Source: JBCDBD01 sp039184335 (lineage in GTDB: Bacteria; Bacteroidota; Bacteroidia; Flavobacteriales; Flavobacteriaceae). Taken from it: 39,778 bases of DNA. Position 1 is the first letter of the stretch. Every line of letters begins with the position of its first letter. Positions 25,432-33,101 of the stretch are shown one piece after another. The notes under the pieces were generated by a model. That model saw nothing but the letters and a program-made list of their open reading frames with translations, was not told where the DNA came from and did no database searches. The stretch lies in contig JBCDBD010000034.1 in NCBI GenBank assembly GCA_039184335.1, positions 1 to 39,778 of the forward strand, read 5' to 3'. The position numbers and the translations under genes are program-made.

Positions 25432-26916
25432 ATGGGACTAACTCTTGCTTTTATCATCATTGCTATTTATAGCACGGCCTTGATCTTGATTTTTGGATAC
25501 AGTTTGGCACAACTGAATTTGCTTATCAACTATTTAAGCTACAAAAAGCAAAATGACGAAGCCCCCAAGTTCAATTTACTGGATCCAAAAGAAATTCCAC
25601 ATGTGACCATACAGTTGCCCATTTATAATGAAGAGTATGTCATGGAACGCCTTTTAGAAAATATAGCCAAAATCGAATACCCCAAGAGTAAATTGGAAAT
25701 TCAGGTTCTTGATGATTCTACCGATGACTCCATAGTAGAGACTTCGGCTCGAATAGCTGAATTGCAAAAAACAGGATTGGATATTCAGCATATACGCCGT
25801 GAAAACCGTCAGGGTTTCAAGGCCGGTGCCCTTAAAGAGGGCCTAGAAATTGCCAAAGGTGAGTTCGTGGCCATATTTGATGCCGATTTTCTGCCAGAAA
25901 GTGATTGGTTGAAAAAGACCGTACCCTATTTTAAAGACGAAGAAATCGGTGTTGTACAAACACGATGGGGCCATATCAACCGTGACTACTCCACCTTGAC
26001 CAGAATACAGGCCTTTGCCTTGGATGCACACTTCACTTTAGAACAAGTGGGGCGAAATTCAAAAGGACACTTCATCAATTTTAATGGAACAGCCGGTATT
26101 TGGAGAAAAGAATGCATTTTAGATGCTGGGAATTGGGAAGGTGATACGCTCACGGAGGATTTGGACCTAAGCTATCGCGCCCAATTGAAGAATTGGAAGT
26201 TCAAGTATTTGGAAGATGTTGAGACCCCTGCCGAATTACCCGTGGTCATGAGTGCAGCACGATCTCAACAATTTCGTTGGAACAAGGGTGGAGCCGAAAA
26301 CTTCAGAAAAACGGTTTGGAGTGTCATCACTGCAAAAAATATCAACTTTAAGACCAAATTCCATGGTGTGATGCACTTACTGAACAGTTCTATGTTTCTT
26401 TGCGTGTTCTTAGTTGCTGTGTTGAGCGTGCCAATGCTGTATATAAAAAATACATACGGACACTTGGCATGGGTATTCGAAGTGACCAGTTTTTTTATTG
26501 TGAGCACCATCATCCTCTTCTTCTGTTATTGGTTTACCTATAAAAGCATACAGGGTAGTGGGTTCGACAAGTTTGTAGACTACATCAAACTCTTCTTTAC
26601 CTTCTTCTCAGTGGCACTAGGGCTCTCATTGCACAATGCCATTGCAGTCATAGAGGGCCATATGGGCAAACGAAGTGAATTTGTGCGTACCCCGAAATTC
26701 AATATCAACAATATTACCGATAGTTGGAAAGGAAACAAGTATCTGGCAAAAAAACTATCGCCAAACATGTTCTTTGAATTTATCTTGATGATTTATTTTT
26801 TGTTTGGCATGTACATTGCAGTTCCTTTTAACGATTACGGGCTGTTCCCATTTCACTTGATGTTGTTTTTAGGCTTTGGTTTCGTATTCTTTAAGTCATT
26901 GACTGCAAAAGCATAA
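25432..26916 (+). CDS. Cellulose-synthase-like membrane glycosyltransferase (GT2)
   Basis: 494 residues from ATG 25432, one base after the upstream stop. A TTG-led reading from 25396 would overlap the previous gene and is rejected. An N-terminal helix (about 2-30) is followed by a GT2 domain with the processive D,D,D,QxxRW set: LDDSTDDS, FDADFLPESDW, LTEDLDLSYRA and QQFRWNKGG. Four further helices follow (about 320-345, 352-375, 395-415 and 455-490). BcsA-specific PilZ is absent. Related enzymes make cellulose, mannan or single glycolipids. It is the last gene of the tight operon; the polysaccharide or lipid made here is unknown. Confidence 0.86.
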   Translation: MGLTLAFIIIAIYSTALILIFGYSLAQLNLLINYLSYKKQNDEAPKFNLLDPKEIPHVTIQLPIYNEEYVMERLLENIAKIEYPKSKLEIQVLDDSTDDSIVETSARIAELQKTGLDIQHIRRENRQGFKAGALKEGLEIAKGEFVAIFDADFLPESDWLKKTVPYFKDEEIGVVQTRWGHINRDYSTLTRIQAFALDAHFTLEQVGRNSKGHFINFNGTAGIWRKECILDAGNWEGDTLTEDLDLSYRAQLKNWKFKYLEDVETPAELPVVMSAARSQQFRWNKGGAENFRKTVWSVITAKNINFKTKFHGVMHLLNSSMFLCVFLVAVLSVPMLYIKNTYGHLAWVFEVTSFFIVSTIILFFCYWFTYKSIQGSGFDKFVDYIKLFFTFFSVALGLSLHNAIAVIEGHMGKRSEFVRTPKFNINNITDSWKGNKYLAKKLSPNMFFEFILMIYFLFGMYIAVPFNDYGLFPFHLMLFLGFGFVFFKSLTAKA

Positions 26917-26987
26917 CATTGCCTTACATTTTTCATATTTTCCTTTTATTTTAGAGGCTGTCCAACTAAACAATAGAAGGAACGGGT

Positions 26988-28211
26988 ATGGAAAAACCAA
27001 GATTGTCAAGACTGACTTCCATACTCACCCAATTGCAGTCTTCAAAGATTGTGACAGCGCAAATGCTCGCCAGAAAACACGGGGTAAGCGTTAGAACCAT
27101 TTATAGGGATATTCGAACCCTCGAAAAATCGGGAATTCCCGTTATCACCGAAGTGGGAATTGGATACTCTATGATAGACGGTTACAAGCTGCCTCCTGTA
27201 ATGTTTACCGAAGATGAGGCAAATGCGTTGATTACTGCAGAACAATTGATCCTCAAAAATAAGGATGCCTCTTTTGTCGAGCACTATAAAGAAGCCATAC
27301 TAAAAATAAAGGCCATACTAAAAGGCCCACAGAAAGAAAAAATAGACCTGTTAAAGAACAGGATCTATTTCACTGCGAATTACACCAATCAAACGACGAG
27401 TAACTACTTGATGCGTATTCAAACAGCGATTACTGATTTTCGAGTGTTGAAAATTGAATACCTGTCACTGAACCAGATACATACAAAGAGAGCAATCGAA
27501 CCTTTTGCACTTTACAGTACCCAAGAAAACTGGATTCTTATCGCATATTGTAGGCTACGTGAAGAATTTAGGGCATTTCGAATAGATCATATTCAAAATA
27601 TCACCTTCACGGCTGAGCATTTTGAGTCTCATGATATGACCTTGGAAGAATACTATAAAAAATATAGCGAAAAATACAGGACCACCCCTGACATACCCTT
27701 GTCACAATCGGCCATTACTTTTGGGCATAACGTAAAACCCAAGACAATGGAACATACAAAAAAAAATGAGTTTATGGTTGTGGGCATCACCACGAGAACA
27801 TCCAATGAAAATGATAGGGCGGCTACAGACATCCCTACACTTTGGAATCGCTTTATGTCAGAAAACATTGCAAATCGAGTGCCCAATAAAGTGAATGGTA
27901 CCGTTTATGCCCTATACACAGATTATGAGGGTGACCATACACAGCCCTATTCCTTGACCATAGGCTGTGAAGTGTCAAGCCTTAATAATATTCCAGAAGA
28001 TATGACCGTAAAAATGGTTCCCACAGCAACTTATGCCAAATTCATATCAAAAGGTAATCTGACCAAAGATGCCGTAATCGATACCTGGAGGGAAATCTGG
28101 AGTACTGACCTGCAAAGGGCGTACACTACGGATATCGAAATCTATGGTGAAAAAGCCATAGATCCCACCAATGGTGAAGCTGAAATATTGGTCGCCATAG
28201 CATCATTCTAA
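26988..28211 (+). CDS. YafY-type WYL regulator fused to a GyrI-like effector domain
   Basis: 407 residues. An N-terminal winged helix-turn-helix (about 5-60: RLTSILTQLQSS, ARKHGVSVRTIYRDIRTLEKSGIPV) is followed by a WYL-type ligand domain (about 140-205, with NWILIAYCRLREEFRAFRIDHI). A C-terminal GyrI-like/AraC effector-binding domain runs from about 258 to 407 (EFMVVGITTRTS, WNRFMSENI, YEGDHTQPYSLTIGCEV). Such fusions are found in Bacteroidota; the C-terminal domain binds small molecules. It lies between the GT operon and the GT-C gene and may regulate one of them. It has a weak purine-rich RBS (AGAAGGAA). Confidence 0.85.
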   Translation: MEKPRLSRLTSILTQLQSSKIVTAQMLARKHGVSVRTIYRDIRTLEKSGIPVITEVGIGYSMIDGYKLPPVMFTEDEANALITAEQLILKNKDASFVEHYKEAILKIKAILKGPQKEKIDLLKNRIYFTANYTNQTTSNYLMRIQTAITDFRVLKIEYLSLNQIHTKRAIEPFALYSTQENWILIAYCRLREEFRAFRIDHIQNITFTAEHFESHDMTLEEYYKKYSEKYRTTPDIPLSQSAITFGHNVKPKTMEHTKKNEFMVVGITTRTSNENDRAATDIPTLWNRFMSENIANRVPNKVNGTVYALYTDYEGDHTQPYSLTIGCEVSSLNNIPEDMTVKMVPTATYAKFISKGNLTKDAVIDTWREIWSTDLQRAYTTDIEIYGEKAIDPTNGEAEILVAIASF

Positions 28212-28222
28212 ATATCGTATCG

Positions 28223-28275
28223 GCGTGTAAGAGTTAAAATCGTCCCTTCTAACGAATGGCTTGATTCTTACACGC
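28223..28275. repeat. 10-base inverted repeat with a 33-base loop
   Basis: GCGTGTAAGA (28223-28232) and TCTTACACGC (28266-28275) are perfect complements, just after the WYL regulator stop and 70 bases before the next start. It is followed by TTTG, not a long T-run. It could be a weak terminator or a two-site operator for the regulator. Confidence 0.4.
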
Positions 28276-28345
28276 TTTGTATTGCACTGTTTTTAATCCA
28301 ATTTATTTTCCTATTTTTTGAAAGCGTTTCTAATTTTTTCAAAAA

Positions 28346-29722
28346 ATGCCCCATCAATTCATCAGGTATTGGCAGTTACATTACATCCCCATTCTTCTTT
28401 CTATAGGCAGTCTTATCTTTTATGCAGTTTTCGCCTACAATCTTGAACGGGAAGACTTCTTTAAGCTGCTTGCCCTTTTTGTTGCCCTGTTCTTCTTTAG
28501 CATAAAACTGATCCAATTTGAAAAATGGAACTTTAAATTCTTATGGGTCATTGGTATTCTTTTCCGTTTGGTCTTTTTGTTCGCCGAGCCCAATCTTTCA
28601 CAAGATTTTTATCGATTTATTTGGGACGGTGAACTCATCAAAAATGGTATCAACCCTTATAGTTTCACCCCTGACGAACTCATTGTCAGTGAGGGCTTTG
28701 CAATACCCAATGCGCATGAGCTACACCAATCAATGGGGAGTCTGAGTGCAAAACACTACAGTAATTATCCCCCATTGAGCCAAGTTGTGTTTGCATGTGT
28801 TACCTTGTTGGGCGGAAGCACGATCATAGGTTCAATAATCTGCATGCGGCTGACCCTTGTTCTTGCAGATATTGGCATCCTATATTTTGCGAGAAAGCTG
28901 TTGCGAAACCTCAACCGCTCGAACCATATGGCTTTCTGGTATTTTCTGAATCCCTTGGTTATCATCGAACTTACCGGAAATCTACATTTCGAAGGCCTTA
29001 TGCTCTTCTTTTTTGTTTGGGCCATCTATTTGATTTCAAAACATCAGCGAAAATGGGCTGCCCCACTTTATGCCTGTGCCATTATGCTAAAATTGGTGCC
29101 CTTATTGTTTCTACCATTCTTTGTGAAACATTTTGGGTTTAAAAAGAGTATCGTATTTTACCTCCTCGTGGCCATAAGCTGTGTTGCGCTACTACTCCCG
29201 TTTTACTCAACAAGTTTTTTTGACAACTATGCTGAAACCGTTGGGCTTTGGTTCTCAAATTTTGAATTCAATGCGGGACCCTACAATCTGGTAAAAAAAA
29301 TAGCCGTAAGTCATTTTGAAGCAAAGCCTTGGGTGTTGATCAAAGCCTATGGAGGCTTGGTGCCTAAATTAATACTCATTGCAGCACTTTTGCTCACTTT
29401 TTTACGAAAAAACCAAAACTTGAATACCCTGATTGTTTCTATGCTCTTTCTATTGACTTTCTATTACCTCTTGTCGACAACAGTACACCCATGGTATACG
29501 ATATTCTTGTTGTTATTGGTGTTGTTCACTGATTATCGCTTTGCTTTGCTATGGTCTGCGGTCGTCATCTTGAGCTATTCAGCCTATGCCAACCCTGGTT
29601 TTGATGAGAACTTGTGGTGGATTGGCCTTGAATATTTTGCTGTATTCGCGGCTTTGATTTATGAATTTTTAAAATTTAAGGGCTATAATTTGATTTTTCT
29701 TAAAAATCTATTGCCAAAATAA
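28346..29722 (+). CDS. GT-C mannosyltransferase-like membrane protein
   Basis: 458 residues with about ten to twelve membrane helices. The first periplasmic loop contains the conserved acidic patch FRLVFLFAEPNLSQDFYRFIWDGELIKNGINPYSF. Here Q-D-F-Y-R-F-I-W-D-G replaces the more usual S-D-D-Y-R-F-x-W-D-G of bacterial GT-C/GT87-like enzymes. These use polyprenol-phosphate sugars as donors. The family-2 DPM1-like enzyme at 24738 could make such a donor. The gene is separate from the arginine operon by a stem-loop region. The sugar is not proven, so the mannosyl label is a family name only. Confidence 0.82.
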   Translation: MPHQFIRYWQLHYIPILLSIGSLIFYAVFAYNLEREDFFKLLALFVALFFFSIKLIQFEKWNFKFLWVIGILFRLVFLFAEPNLSQDFYRFIWDGELIKNGINPYSFTPDELIVSEGFAIPNAHELHQSMGSLSAKHYSNYPPLSQVVFACVTLLGGSTIIGSIICMRLTLVLADIGILYFARKLLRNLNRSNHMAFWYFLNPLVIIELTGNLHFEGLMLFFFVWAIYLISKHQRKWAAPLYACAIMLKLVPLLFLPFFVKHFGFKKSIVFYLLVAISCVALLLPFYSTSFFDNYAETVGLWFSNFEFNAGPYNLVKKIAVSHFEAKPWVLIKAYGGLVPKLILIAALLLTFLRKNQNLNTLIVSMLFLLTFYYLLSTTVHPWYTIFLLLLVLFTDYRFALLWSAVVILSYSAYANPGFDENLWWIGLEYFAVFAALIYEFLKFKGYNLIFLKNLLPK

Positions 29723-29741
29723 GAGCGTTAAATTTAATTTG
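29711..29741 (+). promoter_or_regulatory. Likely promoter of the arginine operon
   Basis: TTG (29711-29713), 20 bases, then TTAATTTG (29734-29741), one base from TAnnTTTG. The leader ORF starts 16 bases later. The -33 element lies inside the end of the previous gene. An inverted repeat, AGCGTTAAA (29724-29732) with TTTAACGCT (29746-29754), brackets the -7 box and could be an operator or the stem of the upstream gene's terminator. Confidence 0.4.
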
Positions 29742-29757
29742 TACTTTTAACGCTGTT

Positions 29758-29838
29758 ATGTACGAAGAAAGGAACATCTTAAATGATTTGAGCATCCCGG
29801 CCCCCGTTCGTCCATTTGCCCCACGCCGTCGCCCGTAA
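29758..29838 (+). CDS. Arg/Pro-rich leader peptide of the arginine operon (candidate)
   Basis: ATG at 29758, stop TAA at 29836-29838, 26 residues. The second half reads SIPAPVRPFAPRRRP before the stop. In all there are five Arg (residues 5, 18, 23, 24, 25) and five Pro (14, 16, 19, 22, 26) codons. The last four are CGC CGT CGC CCG. A short ORF of this composition immediately before GNAT-argG-argC-proC-argD is what a ribosome-sensing leader would look like, and the Pro codons match the presence of proC. A small hairpin (CGCCC-GTAA-GGGTG, 29830-29843) covers the last codons. No classical T-run terminator follows, so the mechanism is not clear. Confidence 0.6.
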   Translation: MYEERNILNDLSIPAPVRPFAPRRRP

Positions 29839-29877
29839 GGGTGCACATCTGTCATGGAAATAGGTGAGTCCATTTCC
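29830..29877 (+). promoter_or_regulatory. Candidate attenuator structures downstream of the leader ORF
   Basis: One hairpin, CGCCC/GGGTG with a GTAA loop (29830-29843), spans the end of the leader ORF. Two mutually exclusive stems follow: ATGGA (29854-29858) with TCCAT (29869-29873), or GGAAAT (29856-29861) with ATTTCC (29872-29877). Such alternatives suit ribosome-position-dependent switching. They are short, and the region from 29878 to the first gene is A-rich, not T-rich. Confidence 0.35.
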
Positions 29878-29925
29878 GCAAAAATCCAAAAAACCTTTTA
29901 AAAAAATTTAACTAAAGAAGCAACA

Positions 29926-30546
29926 ATGGAAATTGTAGTTGCTGACGAATCACATTTTAAGTACGCCCAAATCATCAGTGATACCATTTCAAAATCTGCC
30001 AAGGTTCGAGGAACGGGAATAGCCCAACGCAGTCCTGAATATATCGTCAAAAGGTTGCAAAACGGCAATGCGGTCATTGCTTTGGATGGAGCGAATTTTG
30101 CTGGATTCTGTTACATTGAGGTTTGGGGAGACAAGAATTTTGTGGCCAATTCAGGTTTGATCGTACATCCTGATTACCGTGGTCGGGGCCTTGCCAAAAA
30201 AATCAAACAGTCAATTTTCGAACTGTCTCGAAAAAAATTCCCCAATGCCAAGATTTTTGGCATTACAACCGGATTGGCGGTTATGAAAATGAACTATGAA
30301 TTAGGCTATAAGCCCGTAACCTTTTCTGAACTTACCGATGATCCCGACTTTTGGAAAGGCTGTCAAACTTGTAAGAACTTTGACATCTTGACCCGAACCG
30401 AACGAAATATGTGTTTGTGTACCGGAATGCTATATGATCCCAAAACCTCAAAACATGATATCAAAAAAGAAAAGTTGAATGGAAGGGCCTTTCAAAGATT
30501 GAAAAGTATCAAAGAAAACCTCTTCTTAAAAAAGAAAGCAAAATGA
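29926..30546 (+). CDS. GNAT acyltransferase with a four-Cys tail, candidate N-acylglutamate synthase
   Basis: 206 residues. The GNAT fold is shown by LIVHPDYRGRGLAKKIK (acyl-CoA loop at about 78-94, with R85-G86-R87-G88) and ANSGLIV before it. The C-terminal part adds Cys146, Cys149, Cys163 and Cys165 in a CxxC-x13-CxC pattern (GCQTCKNF and MCLCTG), followed by a basic tail. It is the first gene of the arginine operon and overlaps argG by ATGA. No other argA or argJ gene is present, so it probably acylates glutamate to start the pathway. Whether it uses acetyl-CoA or succinyl-CoA is unknown. The Cys cluster may bind zinc or sense redox state. Confidence 0.75.
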   Translation: MEIVVADESHFKYAQIISDTISKSAKVRGTGIAQRSPEYIVKRLQNGNAVIALDGANFAGFCYIEVWGDKNFVANSGLIVHPDYRGRGLAKKIKQSIFELSRKKFPNAKIFGITTGLAVMKMNYELGYKPVTFSELTDDPDFWKGCQTCKNFDILTRTERNMCLCTGMLYDPKTSKHDIKKEKLNGRAFQRLKSIKENLFLKKKAK

Positions 30547-31730
30547 AAAAGCTCGTTTTAGCCTACAGTGGCGGATTGGATACCTCCTTTTGTGCCAAAT
30601 ACCTTTCTAAAGAAGGGTTCGAAGTGCATGCGGTAAGCGTGAATACCGGCGGATTTTCTCCTAAGGAAATCAAGGAAATCAAAGAAAAGGCCATTGCATT
30701 GGGAGCCCGTAGCTACACTTCAATAGAAGCCACACAGTCTTTTTACGACAAGGTGGTAAAGTATTTGATATTCGGCAACGTACTGCGAAACAATACCTAC
30801 CCGCTCTCAGTCAGTGCCGAACGTATCGTACAGGCCGTTGAAATCGTCAATAAGGCCAAAGAAATAGGGGCAACGCATATTGCCCATGGTAGTACGGGTG
30901 CAGGTAATGATCAAGTAAGGTTCGATATGATCTTTCAGACCTTGGCGCCAAATATTGAGATCATCACCCCGATAAGGGACAACAAATTGTCAAGGGAAGA
31001 AGAAATCGCATTCCTACAAAAAAACGGTGTGCCCTATGCTTGGGAGCAAGCAAAATATTCCATCAATAAAGGGTTGTGGGGTACCTCGGTTGGTGGTGAT
31101 GAGACATTGAGCTCTAACCTGCCCCTTCCCGAAGCTGCATACCCAAGCCAGCTCAACAAAAAAACAGCAAAAGAACTCAAACTCACCTTTAAGAGAGGAG
31201 AACTGATTGCCCTTGACGGCCAATCTGCTACCCCCGTTACCATTATTGAACAGCTCCATGAAATAGCCTCGCAATACGCCATAGGCAGGGATATTCATGT
31301 AGGTGACACTATTATTGGAATCAAAGGAAGGGTTGGTTTTGAGGCAGCAGCTCCCCTGATCATCATAAAGGCCCACCATCTGCTAGAAAAGCATGTTTTG
31401 AGCAAATGGCAGCAATACCAAAAAGAACAATTGGCCAATTTCTATGGCATGCTCTTACATGAAGGCAACTACTTGGATGAGGTGATGCGAAATATTGAAG
31501 CTTTTTTAACGGACACGCAAAAAAATGTCAGTGGTGACGTGTTGCTCACCCTACACCCATATCGATTTGAACTAAACGGAATTTCATCATCCCATGATTT
31601 GATGAACGCTTCCTTCGGCAGTTATGGTGAAGTAAACCGAAAATGGACCGCTGAAGATGCCAAGGGTTTTATCAAAATCTTGTCAAATCCAGGAAAAATT
31701 GCCCATCACATAAATCAAAACCATGATTAG
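30543..31730 (+). CDS. argG: Argininosuccinate synthase
   Basis: 395 residues, normal length. It joins citrulline and aspartate with ATP. Motifs: the PP-loop LAYSGGLDTSFCAKYL at the N-terminus, SVSAERIVQAVEI, HGSTGAGNDQVRFDM, and later TPIRDNKLSREEEI and GLWGTSVGGDE. It overlaps the GNAT gene at its start (ATGA) and the argC gene at its end by 8 bases, so it is mid-operon and probably translationally coupled. Confidence 0.96.
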   Translation: MKKLVLAYSGGLDTSFCAKYLSKEGFEVHAVSVNTGGFSPKEIKEIKEKAIALGARSYTSIEATQSFYDKVVKYLIFGNVLRNNTYPLSVSAERIVQAVEIVNKAKEIGATHIAHGSTGAGNDQVRFDMIFQTLAPNIEIITPIRDNKLSREEEIAFLQKNGVPYAWEQAKYSINKGLWGTSVGGDETLSSNLPLPEAAYPSQLNKKTAKELKLTFKRGELIALDGQSATPVTIIEQLHEIASQYAIGRDIHVGDTIIGIKGRVGFEAAAPLIIIKAHHLLEKHVLSKWQQYQKEQLANFYGMLLHEGNYLDEVMRNIEAFLTDTQKNVSGDVLLTLHPYRFELNGISSSHDLMNASFGSYGEVNRKWTAEDAKGFIKILSNPGKIAHHINQNHD

Positions 31731-32697
31731 GGTAGGCGTTATAGGAGGTTCAGGTTATACCGGTGGCGAATTGATTCGCTTATTGCTAAAGCACCCAGAA
31801 GTAGCCATTGACTTTGTGTACAGTACAACCAAAGCAGGCCAAAAATTGACGACTGCCCATGCTGATCTTTGGGGTCAAACTACCATTGAATTTTCTGATA
31901 AAGTGAATCGTAGGGTTGACGTGGTTTTTCTTTGTCTTGGGCATGGCAATTCAATTCAATTCTTAAAGGAGCATCCCTTCTCCACCAATACCCTAGTTAT
32001 AGATTTGAGCCATGATTTTCGACTGAAAAAAGACAGTCGATTCAATGGGGAGCATTTTGTATATGGTCTTCCAGAATTAAACAAGAAGAAAATTCAAAGT
32101 TCACGGTTGCTAGCCAACCCGGGGTGTTTTGCAACGGCCATACAACTGGCCCTCTTGCCATTGGCAAAAGCCGAAAAGTTAAAAGCCCAAATACATGTCA
32201 ATGCCGTTACGGGAAGTACCGGTGCAGGAATCAGACCTTCAGACACCACACATTTCAGTTGGCGAAACAACAATGTGAGTTGGTACAAACCCTTTACCCA
32301 TCAACACTTGGGTGAAATCAATGAAAGTCTAGGTACTTTTGGTCATTCTACTGGTGAGCTCTATTTCTTGCCCAATCGGGGTAACTTTTCGAGAGGTATT
32401 TTCGCTACTGCCTATACAAGATTCCATGAAAGTCTTGCAGTGGCCGAGAGACTGTTCAAGTCCTTTTATAAAGATGCTGTTTTTACCCATGTCACAGACA
32501 CACCCATCCATTTAAAACAAGTGGTCAATACCAACAATTGCCATATTCACCTGCACAAGCATAACGATATATTGCTTATAACCTCTGCCATTGACAACCT
32601 GCTGAAAGGCGCTTCTGGCCAAGCAGTACAGAACATGAACCTTATGTTTGGTTTTGAAGAGACCCAAGGACTACAGTTAAAGGCAAATGCATTTTAA
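31723..32697 (+). CDS. argC: N-acyl-gamma-glutamyl-phosphate reductase
   Basis: 324 residues. ArgC reduces N-acylglutamyl phosphate to the semialdehyde with NADPH. The NADP loop is VGVIGGSGYTGGELIRLLLKHP (residues 4-25), and the active-site cysteine lies in ANPGCFATAIQLA. TGSTGAGIRPS and a late HTDTP-like region also match. The acyl group may be acetyl or succinyl; see the transcarbamylase entry. The start overlaps argG by 8 bases. The stop is 2 bases before the VOC gene. Confidence 0.95.
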   Translation: MIRVGVIGGSGYTGGELIRLLLKHPEVAIDFVYSTTKAGQKLTTAHADLWGQTTIEFSDKVNRRVDVVFLCLGHGNSIQFLKEHPFSTNTLVIDLSHDFRLKKDSRFNGEHFVYGLPELNKKKIQSSRLLANPGCFATAIQLALLPLAKAEKLKAQIHVNAVTGSTGAGIRPSDTTHFSWRNNNVSWYKPFTHQHLGEINESLGTFGHSTGELYFLPNRGNFSRGIFATAYTRFHESLAVAERLFKSFYKDAVFTHVTDTPIHLKQVVNTNNCHIHLHKHNDILLITSAIDNLLKGASGQAVQNMNLMFGFEETQGLQLKANAF

Positions 32698-32699
32698 AC

Positions 32700-33101
32700 A
32701 TGAACCAACACATTGCACATATAACATCAGTGGTCGAGGAATATGATGAAGCCATTTCCTCTTATACTAAAAAGATGGGTTCTGAACTTATCGAAGACAT
32801 TAAGTTGGACGATAAAAAAAGATGGATGATCATCGCGCCAAAAGGTAATGGAAACTGTCGATTACTACTCGCGAAAGCCAAGGGTAAGGCACAAACAACA
32901 TGCATAGTAAACCAGACCGGTGGCGGGGTATTTCTCTTTCAGAATACCGATAATTTCTGGATAGACTTTAAAAACATGAAGAAAAAAGGAGTACAATTCA
33001 ACGAAGATCCAAGGGAAGAACCCTATGGTACTGTTGCTGTATTTCAAGATTTGTATGACAATCTATGGGATTTGATCCAACCAAAAAAAATAGCAAGATG
33101 A
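32700..33101 (+). CDS. VOC (glyoxalase/bleomycin-resistance fold) protein
   Basis: 133 residues. The N-terminal half reads HIAHITSVVEEYDEAISSYTKKMG, the second half FWIDFKNMKKKGVQFNEDPREEPYGTVAVFQDLYDNLWDLIQP. This is the normal betaalphabetabetabeta pattern of VOC metalloenzymes, with a His near the start and a Glu-like position in the second half. It lies between argC and proC and overlaps proC by ATGA, so it is truly within the operon. VOC proteins do many reactions; none is part of the standard arginine pathway. It might repair or detoxify a reactive semialdehyde, but that is a guess. Confidence 0.8.
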   Translation: MNQHIAHITSVVEEYDEAISSYTKKMGSELIEDIKLDDKKRWMIIAPKGNGNCRLLLAKAKGKAQTTCIVNQTGGGVFLFQNTDNFWIDFKNMKKKGVQFNEDPREEPYGTVAVFQDLYDNLWDLIQPKKIAR

